Position numbers and translations under genes: made by a program
Assembly (NCBI GenBank): GCA_963170055.1
Contig: CAUJGJ010000093.1
Coordinates: 1,965,001-2,015,000 of the forward strand
Source: Halisarca cf. caerulea
Lineage: Eukaryota; Porifera; Demospongiae; Chondrillida; Halisarcidae
Length of the DNA: 50,000 nucleotides
Direction of reading: 5' to 3'
Notes under the pieces: model-generated
What the model was told of the DNA's origin: nothing
The model's input: the letters and a program-made list of their open reading frames with translations, nothing else
The model's database searches: none
Part shown: piece after piece, positions 12,701-24,700 of the stretch
How the letters are laid out: each line of letters begins with the position of its first letter
Numbering within the stretch: position 1 is the first letter of the stretch

Positions 12701-15700
12701 TTGCGTCACAAAACATCACAGAAGCATAAATGTCACATGATATTTTTGTGATTGAGCTACCTTCTTGTTGGACATGTCACAAAAACATCGGTGGGCGGTG
12801 GGAAAGAGCTTTTGAATGTACAAAAGCTTACTTAAAAGTGAGTTTTTGATAAAATCTAGCAATTCCATGTTGCGGAAGTTGAAACTCGAAGGTTGCACAA
12901 AATTCAGACTTGCAATAGTTTTGCTCTTGCCGTCTTTTATAAATTGCCCACAATGGAAGAGACTTTTCACTTCCGCAACATACAATCGCTAGATAATCCA
13001 GTTTACTATGGTACTAATAGGTTTGCTGTTCCCCGTTGATCTTTTCCCAGTGCCCACCAGTGATTTTGTTCTCTTCCTATACGTTGTCCTTCAGGTAGTG
13101 TAAATTGCTCAAAATTAAAAAGAACCTTAAAACGCTCACAAATATTAACAAAAACATAATATTGTTCATGTTCAAATAACTTAAAGGCTGAACAGTTCAC
13201 CATTGGCAGAAAAAAGATAAAAAGCTTAGTACGTATATCGCGCCATTTTGGCCCTAACTGGACATGTACTACATGCAAATCCTGTAAAATACTAATTCCA
13301 TTGGACATGCGCTAGATATTATCGCTTTTGTAGAATTGACTTTTTTCATACACTGCTATCATAATAATTTATGCACTCAAATTTGGATGGCGTGAAACTT
13401 TTGCAGATTGTGGATTTCACAATTTTCATGTTGTTACTGTATATTGGCAGGTGGCCATGTTTTGCCATTGCACAAGAGCCCAATTTAAATTCTCATGAGT
13501 ATGAATAAAATTTTGTGGATGGCTTCCAATTGTGAAATCGTAAATAAAAAACCACATGGAAACTATAGCGTATACAGTATTTCCAATATGCCTCTAGGTG
13601 AATTATGTATGTGTGTCATTGTGTACTGACTGTATTTATAGGTATTGTATGAGGAAAGAAACAGCATATAGGAAAGGAAACTGATGAATGATCTTCACAC
13701 TACATAATGTAGAGGAAAAAAATTAAAGTTAAAGATTAAACTCAATTTGTCACTCTTATAGCCATAAAAGGAAAGAGGATATAGGGATGCCTTTCAAATC
13801 ACCAAAAGTACTGAAACAGTGGGCTAGACGTGAGGCTAGACGGGTTAAAACCTACAAAAGGTATAGCACTGAATGAGGTCATACCAGTAGGCCTGGATTG
13901 GCAAAGAACTATAGGCAAAGTTTAGGAGGACTGGGTACATGGCACAATTTCCTATACATCCTGTAGACTATAATGTAGTGCTATGTAGGTTTATATATTA
14001 TTATTACTACTGAGTGGTTTAGCGAGGGTAAATGATGGCGTCGTATGGATGGGGATGTGGATCTGGGTACCGCAAATTTTGGCGGGTGAATTGTAATTTT
14101 TTGGCCCAGAGAAGTGAAATTTGTTCATATGTGCTCATCATAGGTAGTTCGTGTCGAGTGTTAGTACGTGTGACATCTGTGATGTATGAATGGATCTTCA
14201 TTGGTCGATTTGTATCTTTGTGTTACTTGCGGAGATATAGAATTGAATCCAGGTAATGCTCAATGTTGCATGTGTCCCAATGAGGTCCTCATCTCTGAGA
14301 CGGCTGAAATCTGTGATGCAGTGTCATGTAAGTAAGTTAATTCTAATGATATGGTTTATTCTCAATATATAGAGTATCTATGGTTGATTCAATCGTACCC
14401 AACAATTTAAGGAAAGACTGGTACTGCATGTGGTATTTGCAAGCGCCAAGTAAAGTCAAATCGAAGGACTATTACATACAAAAAGTGTAACCTTTTTAGA
14501 AAAGTTGATCAAGAACCTGATTATCAAAGCCTTCAGCATCCCAAGCAACCAAAGATTTGGCAAAAACCCTCCTCTGCAAGAAAATACCCATATGTAAGTT
14601 GTTGAATCAGATGCTTATTAGTAGTGTATATAGCTATAGATGTAGCAAAGTGTTGATTACTGTCTTAGCTGCACTTAGTCAGACTTGTGAATATAATTTA
14701 AATGTGTACTTTTAGCACTATATTGATTTACTCTGTAGGTAGAGGACTGCCTCATCTCCGGTGTTGAACCTGTTTCTATTAATCTCTATATGCATAATAT
14801 TTAATTTATCTACCTTACTATTAAAATAACAATACATATATCATATTTCCTCACATTTACACTTCCAAGTTACTTCCATAACATCAATTGACTCACATAT
14901 TCAGCCCGTTACTGTACATTGTTCACAACTAGTTATTATTATTACAAGGGCGTCCACGGCTAATACGCAGAGTATGTAGGTATGTGTAGTTTCCATGCGG
15001 CAAAGTTATGGCATGTGAATACTGACTGTGATACATTTTCCCACGTTTATCAAGTTACTTATCAAGCCATTATGATCAAACCTCCACTGGCAACCCTCAG
15101 CCTGATGTACACACAAAAATCCCTTAAGAAAAGGATAATAGATGTACAGATGACTGGCAATTCTTCAAAGCACTGAAACAAGGTAGGGACGTACTGTACA
15201 GTTGTGTTGGTCTAGACTGCTAAGGGTACACATTGTGGTGCTATATGGGTACACGGCTATGACTAGGTATAGGGGTAGACTAGGCTGCATGGTGGTCTGG
15301 ACATGCATGGGGCAATTAAACTACCATTTGGACAATCCACTTTAACATATTACATGCACTTGGATAATTGTGAGTTTAAGTACCAGTCAACGTGGTCTCA
15401 TATTAAGTGCATAGGCGTAGGAAGATGTTTTGAATTGGGGGGGCAATAAACATCATGTAACATATGAATCCTTTATGTGTGCCATTATGGCATATGGCAT
15501 AGAAACAAAACATTCTTTTACGTACCTAGCATAAGTGGTGCACGATGCCAATATAACGGTAGGGTTTTTATAGTAGATTTATTATCTTTCGGGCTTGAGG
15601 ATACATATAATATTGCTTCTTCCAACTTTGGAGGACTGTTCAGTTCAGTTCAGTTCAGTGAAATTCTCATTATTTAGACGGAGATGCCACTAGCCCAGTG

Positions 15701-18700
15701 GGCTACTATGTAGGCTCCCAGTGACGAAGAGAGTGATATAACAATACAAAACATAAATAGTAAAATATGCACATACATAAGCTACTGGACCAAACAGTAA
15801 ATAAAACAAGCACACATAAAGGAAAATACTGAGCAAGACACTAAGAACATGCATGCACAGGCATAGTGGACAGTTCTAGACTCTACACTACCTGAAGAAT
15901 ACACTAACTGAACTAAAGAATAAAATTTACAAGTGAATGGGTGAACTTCTTCAGCAGTATAAGATTTAGCCTGTGAATCACTCTATCTGTATATAAATCC
16001 TTGCAGTCTACATATTTCGAAAAAAAAAACAGGCAAAGACCAGCAAACAAACAAATCTACAGTAGCTTCTTACAGGCAGACAATGGCCAAACTGCACTAC
16101 ATGTGATTGTGCAATATTTGCAAATGGTGGCTTGAGGTAGGTAGTGTTAAAATGCCAAATTTATTGTTTAAAAACTTCCACTTTGTAGCAGATTTTTAGG
16201 GGCTGCCGCAGGCAGCCCCTATATTGTTTTCATTTGGACTTCCGGTGTGTAACGCTCGTCCGATATATATATATATATATATATATATGGATTTGAAGAA
16301 AAGTCTTATAATAGAGAATTTATATAATAGTAATAGAGAAGTATGAATTTATACAGAAATGAGTTATAGGAATTGTTTTGAAAACAATTGCCAAATATGG
16401 CAATTGTTTTCAAAACAATCGTCCAGTTACAATAAACAGTATGTTTAATGAATGTTCAGCTGTGCACTTACCCTCCAATGCTTTGCAAGTGATTCACGAG
16501 TTTTTAACTCGAATTACTTGTTACAATAAAACTTACTTTCTGTTGGAAGATGATATACAGGGATTTAGCTAAAGCAGGGTAGCAGGGCGGTACCACCCTG
16601 CTTTCATTTCCCCACCCTGCTTTCAATCTCCGCAACCCTGTGTTCATTCTCCCCACCCTGTAAGGAATCAACTGCCCATTTTACTGCAATATTGTTTAAT
16701 ATTGTAGCCACTTGCTTGAAATCATGGGGGATTATGAGTACAAGGGCAGAAATCTACCACATTTGTGCATGGATTAGTTAATTTTGCTTTACATTGACTT
16801 GGATAAAAGAATTGTGGTGGATTATGACAAGAATTCACGTACTATAAACACTGACTGATGCTATACCCCCCTCTGCTATAGTGAAATTCTGGCTAGAACA
16901 CTGGATATATTAATTGGAACTTTTGAATGTAATTTTTAGGTAGTACATAAAAGATTTTGGTAGGGGCAAGGGGGAACAATGCCCCCCGGTTCCTACACTG
17001 ATGATAATACACTTTCTATCAATTGAAACTTCGTTGTGCTTGTGCCTTTATGTAAGGTTAAGCACACAGTGCAACATTCCCATATAATTCCAGTAATTTC
17101 CATTATAATTCCAGTAATTAGAGCAGCATAAAAAGGAACATTTCCATGATCGACCAAAATTTACTGCATGTCCAAGCAAAATTATTGAAATTGCCAGGAC
17201 GTATGTTCTAGCAAAACCAGAACCTTACTTACAGCACTGAATACACAAACTTACCTCGGTTTAAAAATTGCATTAGTATACTGCTATAGGCTCCATTTCC
17301 AACTGAAGAAACAGCTCTCACTTGAACGTCATAACGTCTACCAGCCGTAAGGGTTGTTAAAGTTGTGGTTAAAGTATTAGCTCCAGTCACCCTCACTGTA
17401 GCCCAACTACCAGAAATGCTTACTCTGTACTGCACTTCATATCTAGTGATAGTAGCATCACTTTGAGGTCTACTCCAGGACACTCTCAGAGCTGGTCTTC
17501 CTGATACTGCTGTCTGAGTGACAGACAATCCAGTAACTTGTGCTGGAACTGTACAAATGGATATAACCAGAAGGAGGTAATGTACGTACATATGTAGACT
17601 AAGTAAGGAAATTATATATTATACATTTCTTTAAAACATTTCAAGGCTGCTGGAGTGGGTCCAGTCACAGAAACATGCAGCAAGACTAAACAAGTCACTA
17701 TCAAGACACCAAGGTGCAGTGAAGAGATGTGATCAGAAGAATGGGATCGTCATGCATGCATGGCAGATCAGTCATTAAGTCAAGTGGGAATCTTCATCAG
17801 TTAAAGGGCCAAAAGAAGAATTATGTTAGCTCTGTACATCCATTGGACAGGTATCATATTTGGTCAGTGATTCCCATGTGTGTCGATCCCAACAACAGAA
17901 CAGCACAAATTACCTCTGCTTACATTATGGCTGGGACAGAAGATCAAGTACATCCTTCCATTGCAGCACGACTATAGTCATACAACACAACAGGCTAAAA
18001 ACACCCAGTGCTGTAAATATAACAGTTGGTATTTGGTAATTTTCCGTACAAAAATGCCTTTGATGGCACATTTTAGCGTCTGACATCTTGTCCGGACAAG
18101 ATGTCACCCTTAAACATGCTTTGTTCAGTTTTGGCTTACAGAGAAAACAAATTCAAGCTACGTGAACTATGCCTAGAACTAGGTCTCCAAGCACTCTAGA
18201 GTAAGGTAAAGACAGAAACTTCAACCGATCGGGGGAAAGTAAACTAGTACAGACCCGAAAATGACTTATGATATGTATAAAATTTATGGTACTTAAAACC
18301 CTTCACAAACACAAATGCCTGGAAAAATTCTGCATGGATGAAATTTTGCAAAGCAACAAAGGAAGACAAATAGATTAATAAGCAGTTAAAAAGTAGGTAT
18401 GTGAGGAAGGAAAGTTGACTGTGGTGAAGTTTTGAACTCCAATCTTTGCAATATAGAGCAGTACGGGCTTGGTCTTGTGTTGCAGTACATGAAGGATGAT
18501 TACTTTGATTAGTTACGTATACACATAGACTGTGTGCTAGCTTGGGCTTTTTATCTTTAGTTAGGCCAGGCAAAATTGATTCCCAGTTTATCGTCAAGCC
18601 TTCTAAATTATAGCATGAGGGAGGTAGGTCATTTTTCATTATTCATTTATAATGAAATGCACTTTGAGGAATTATTTATACATACATATTAGTACTCCAT

Positions 18701-21700
18701 GATCATTGTAATACTACAAACTATGTAAAGAAACAAATGTATTACAGTATATCCTTTTATTTGTTCTAAGACTAATACATGTACAACTACACGAACTTAT
18801 TAAAATCATATATTACACACAAATTAATGAAAACAATATGTAAGGTAGCAATGGCTAGGCTCATCTATGATCACATAACCACAAATAATGAATAATGAAA
18901 ATAAGCGCAAGCTGAATCACATGCGGGCGGAAACGATAAACTGGGAATTAACTTTGCCTGGCCTTAAACACATAGTGCAACATTCAAATTTGAACTACTG
19001 TAACAGTCTAATTTTACATAATGCTGTTTGCTTTTGGATAAAAGTTATATCATATAATTCGAGCAATTAGAGTAGCACTAAGAATATTTAAATGACTGAC
19101 CAAATTTACTGCATGACAGAGTAAAATTTAAATTGCTTGCACATAAGTCCTAGCAGAACCAGAAGCCTTTTTACAGCACTGAATACCAGTACACAAACTT
19201 ACATCGGTCCAACAACTGTGTTTGTACACTGCTATAGGCTCCATTTCCAACTGAAGAAACAGCTCTCACTTGAACGTCATAACGTCTACCAGCCGTAAGG
19301 GTTGCTATAGTTGTAGTTAAAGTATTAGCTCCCGTCACCCTCATTGTAGCCCAACTACCAGAAATGCTTACTCTGTACTGCACTTCATATCTAGTGATAG
19401 TAGCATCACTTTGAGGTCTACTCCAGGACACTCTCAGAGCTGGTCTTCCTGATACTGCCGTCTGAGTGACAGATAATCCAGTAACTTGTGATGGAACTGT
19501 ACAAATGGATATAAGCAGGAGGTAATGTACGTACATACGTATGTAGACTTAAATTTTAATATGGAAATATTATTCCATTCTTGGATTGGATCCAGAAACA
19601 TGCAGCAAACTGAAAAGTCACTGTCTCAACACAAAGGTGCAGTGAAGAGATGTGATCAGAAAAATGGGATAATCATGCATGCTTGGCAGATCAGTCACCA
19701 AGTCAAGTGGGAATCTTCATCAGTCAAAGGGTCGTACCCAACCTGGCCAAAAGAAGAATAATGGAAGCTCTGTACATCCATTGAACAGGTATCAAATTTG
19801 GTCAGTGGTTCCCATGCTTGTCCCAGAAACAAGGACAGCACAAATTACCTCTGCCTACATTATGGCTGGGACAAAAGATTAAGTACATCCTTCCATTGCA
19901 GCATGACTACAGTCATACACCACAACAGGCTAAAAACACCCAGCGCTGCAACTATAACAGTTGGTATTTGGTAAGTTTCCATATAAAAATGTCTTTGATG
20001 GCACATTTTAGCATCTAACATCTTGTCCGGACGAGATGTCACCTTTCAACATGCTTTGTTTGGTTTTAACTCACAGCGAAAACAAATGCAAGCTATGTTA
20101 ACTATACATAGGTCTCCGAGCACTCTAGAGTAAGGTAAAGAGAGAAACTTCAATTGATCGGGGGGGGGGGGGGGGGATAAACTAGTACAGACCCAAAAAT
20201 GACTTACAATACGCTTAAAATTTACGGTGTTCAAAACCCTTAGCAAACACAAATGCCTGGAAAAATTCTGGATCAAATTGGGCAAAGTGCCAAAGAAAGA
20301 CAAATAGATTAATAAGATGTTGAAAAGTAGGTATTTGGGGAAGGAAAGTTGACTGTGGTGAAGTTTTGAACTCCAATCTTTGCAATATACAGCAGGGTGT
20401 GCTTGGTCTTGTGTTGCAGTACATGAAGGATGCTTACTTCGATGTGTTCCATATGCAGACTGTATTTCATAATACACTTTCTATCAATTGTAACTCCATT
20501 GTGCTTGGGCTTTTAAGTATGGCTAAGCACACATTGCAACATTCCCATTTGAACTATAGTTCAATTTTACATAATTCCAGTAATTTAAATAAAACAAAGA
20601 ATATTTCAATGATCGACCAAATTTACTGATGCCAAGCAAAATTGAGATTGCTCAGACATAAGTCTTAGGAAAACCAAAACCTTACTTACAGCACTGAATA
20701 CCAGTATACAAACTTACCTCGGCTCAAAAATTGCGTTTGTACTCTGCTATAGGCTCCATTTCCAAATGAAGAAACAGCTCTCACTTGAACGTCATAACGT
20801 CTACCAGCCGTAAGGGTTGTTAAAGTTGTGGTTGAAGTACTAGCTCCTGTCACCCTCACTGTAGTCCAAGTACCAAAAATGCTTACTCTGTACTGCACTT
20901 CATATCTAGTGATAGTAGCATCACTTTGAGGTCTACTCCAGGACACTCTCAGAGCTTGTCTTCCTGATACTGCCGTCTGAGTGACAGATAATCCAGTAAC
21001 TTGTGATGGAACTGTACAAATGGATATAAGCAGGAGGTAATGTATGTACATATGTAAACTAATTATGGAATTTTTTTATGCTGGAGTGGGTCCAGTCACA
21101 GAAACATGCAGCAAAACTGGAAAGTCACTATCTCAACACAAAGGTGCGGTGAAGAGATGTGATCAGAAGAATGGGATAATCATGCATGCAAGGCAGACCA
21201 GTCACCAAGTCAAGTGGGAATCTTCATCAGTCAAAGGGTCGTACCCAATCTGGCCAATAGAAGAATTATGGAAGCTCTGTAGATCCATTGGACACAGGGG
21301 CGTAGCCAGAAGAAAAACAAGGGGGTTTCTAAGAAGCCATCATCATGGGCACATGGTGTACAAAAATAGTGGTAACATGGACACAATGTACTAAAATAGC
21401 CTTTACTTACTGTAGCATGTGGTATCAACACTGTGACCACATTTAAACTTGTAATGGTAGTTTGAAAACTAGTGTGTCAGACAAGCTACAAACGCCTAAA
21501 GAAACACAAAGCATGCACAAATGTAATATTAACAGCATTTGTTGTCATGGGCTCTGCAGAACCATGTGTGCAGGTGCATGCTAGGTGACAATTGGAGAAT
21601 AGTGTTGGGATTAATTGCCTGATTGATTAGCATACTGGTGGCTTCAGATTAAAGGGATAGGGGGTTTCCTGGCAACCAGGAAACAATGGAGCTATGCCCC

Positions 21701-24700
21701 TGGGACAGGGATCATATTTGGTCCGTGGTTCCCATGCTTGTCCCAGCAACAGAACAGCACAAATTACCTCTGCCTACATTATGGCTTGGACAGAAGGTCA
21801 AGTACATCCTTCCATTGGAGCATGACTATAGTCATACAACACAACAGGCCACCAACACCCAGTGCTGTATATAAAACAGTTGATCATTGGTCATTTTCCA
21901 TACAAAAATGCCTTTGATGGCACATTTTAGCGTCTGACATCTTGTTTGGACAAGACATCATGCATCCTGCTTGCTTTGTTTGGTTTTGGCTTTTAGAGAA
22001 AAAATACAAGCTACGTTATGTAACTCTCCAAGCACTGTACAGTGAGATGAAGAGAGAAACTTCAATTGATTGGGGGGAGTAAATCAGTACAGACCAAAAA
22101 ATGAGTTACGATATGCTTAAAAGTTATGGTGTTTTAAACCCTTTACAAACACAAATGTCTGGTAAAAGGTAAAAAAAATTCTAGATCAAATTGGGAAAAG
22201 TGCCAGAGTGAGACAAATAGGTTAATAATGGCTAATAAGAAGTATAAAAGTAGGTATTTGCATGGGGAAGAAAAGTTGACCTTGGTGGAGTTTTGAACTC
22301 CAATCTTAGCAATATATGGCAGTACATGCTTGGTCTTGTGTTGCAGTACATGAAGGATACTTACCTCGATGTGTTCTATATGCAGACTGTATTTCATAAT
22401 ACACTTTTTATCAATTGTAACTCCATTATGCTTGGGCTTTTATGTATAGTTAAGCACATAGTGTAGCATTCCCATTTAAACTATAGCATTATTTTATATA
22501 AATGCTATATTCTTTTGGATAGAAGTTATATCATAATTCCAGTAATTAGCGAAGGAGTAAGAAAATTTCAATGACTGACCAAATATGCTGCATATTTGGG
22601 CAAAATTGAGATTGCCAGGACATATGTCCTAGCAAAATCAGAGCCTTACTTACAGCACTGAATACCAGTATACAAACTTACCTCGGTTCAACAGCTGTGT
22701 TTGTACTCTGCTATAGGCTCCATTTCCAACTGAAGAAACAGCTCTCACTTGAACGTCATAACGTCTACCAGCCGTAAGGGTTGTTAAAGTTATGGTTAAA
22801 GTATTAGCTCCCGTCACCCTCATTGTAGCCCAACTACCAGAATTGCTTACTCTGTACTGCACTTCATATCTAGTGATAGTAACACTACTTTGAGGTCTAC
22901 TCCAGGACACTCTCAGAGCTGGTCTTCCTGATACTGCTGTCTGAGTGACAGATAATCCAGTAACTTGTGATGGAACTGTACAAATGGATATAAGCAGGAG
23001 GTAATGTACGTACATATGTAGACTAAGTATGGAAATATTATTATACATTTCTTTACTCAAAACATTTCAGGGCTCCTGGTGTGGATCCAGTCATAGACAC
23101 ATGCAGCAAAACTGAAAAGTCACTATCTCAACACTAAGGTGCAGTGAAGAGATGTGATCAGAAGAATGGGATAATCATGCATGCATGGCAGATCAGTCAC
23201 CAAGTTAAGTGGGAATCATCATCAGTCAAAGGGTCGTACCCCACTTGGCCAATACAAGAATTATGGAAACTCTGTACATCCTACGGACAGGTATTATATT
23301 TGGTCAGTGGCTCCCATGCTTGTTGTCCCAGCAACTGAACAGAACAAATTACCTCTGCCTATATTATGGCATAGATGATAGGCTATGGTCGCTTACCACG
23401 GTACGACGCCCTAGGTACTGGATTGGAAACGGAAGTGCAAGCGAACAAACTCGTGTTACGCTGCTATTGACATCATCATGACGTCATACCATACTTACGG
23501 CTTTTCGGAACACAGCTGATTGAAAAGGAGCAGCTTTCTCCACGTTCATTCCTTGTGATCCTGTCAATCTCTCTACAATTTTTTTACGAAAGAAGATATC
23601 TGCATTTGCTATAACTATTGGTTGCTTTGTCGGCAATTTGAAGACCCGCTTGGTAATCGTGTTCCGTGCAGAGTGTTCTCAGATATCATCATCCTCTGCA
23701 GGAAGATTTCAAGAAGAAAATGATTGCAAAGTGCCTATAGCTGTCTTGTATGGGAGTTCACACTGGCTAAAAAACGAGTAAACCTCAACTTGTGCCTGCT
23801 TAAGGTTTCCGTTGTTGACAAAGGTATGTAAGCCATTTTGTGTACTCCTCTATTGTTCAAGCCTGTGCCATGTGCTATCCTGTGGATGATATAGCCATCT
23901 AGCGAATGCAATGTCATTCCTCTGTGTTTGGAAGGCCTGGTTAGTGTTCCGAAATTTCTTTGGTGCTAGGACTTGTCTGCCTCTGGATCACTTGCTGTAG
24001 TGTGGGAGCAGGTGAAACACGTGTTTATGTTTTAGTCTTACTTTTTTTGTGATATCAGTTCCCGAAACGTTTTGCATATCCTATGTTATTAGTGTATGGA
24101 GTGATGTCCACATATGCTCTTTATGCCTGTTGGATGAGGTTGACTGGAGGATTGTCAGCATGAATGTTTTCTGCTTGCTGCTGAGATATGCAGTTTGTGT
24201 ATATACTTGCTTGATATTTTATTAATGCAGTGATCTGCTCCCTTCAACTCTCAGTATTACCTGGTGGGTGGACACAAGTACTCTCCTGCATGCATGTGCC
24301 GAGTTCAAATCTGCTAACCTTTTGAGGTCCTCAATTTGTGCATGATCCATGATAAGCTGGGAAGGGGTTTGATTGTTCGTACACATCTGTTTGAATTGTA
24401 CCTCTGTAATTATTATGCAAGCATTTGACACTGACCAAACTCTGTGGAGGGCGCATACCACTGCCTGATCTTTCAACTAATACTAGTTTGGTGTTTACAT
24501 GCAATTCTTTCTCTTTAGCAGAGGTACGACAAGTGCACTCTGAAATACAATTACGAGCTTTGCTGGTGAACCATAGAAAGCATTATTGCAATTATTTCTG
24601 CTTTTAAGGCATGTCATATTCAATGCAGTTTCAGTACATGGCACTTGTTTTTCCTTTCCTGCTTCTGTTTTCTCAGTATAGGTACAAAACCTGTTCTCCA

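Larger units (their letters stand above)
17009..23369 (-). repeat. Tandem array A: four ~1.5-kb exon-plus-intron units
   Basis: Each unit contains one FN3 exon (17255, 19203, 20718, 22682) with conserved flanks: 'acactttctatcaattg' to the left, 'gggaatcttcatcagt' and 'cctctgcctacattatggc' to the right. Exon-to-exon spacings are 1948, 1515 and 1964 bp. After removing a 403-bp and a 413-bp insertion (with target duplications) they become 1545, 1515 and 1551 bp. Confidence 0.85.

Noticed and set aside
12716..13308. Two minus-strand ORFs of 89 and 100 codons
   Set aside because: No recognised domain, no splice-compatible borders with the receptor frame, and lies in a long intron with repeats.
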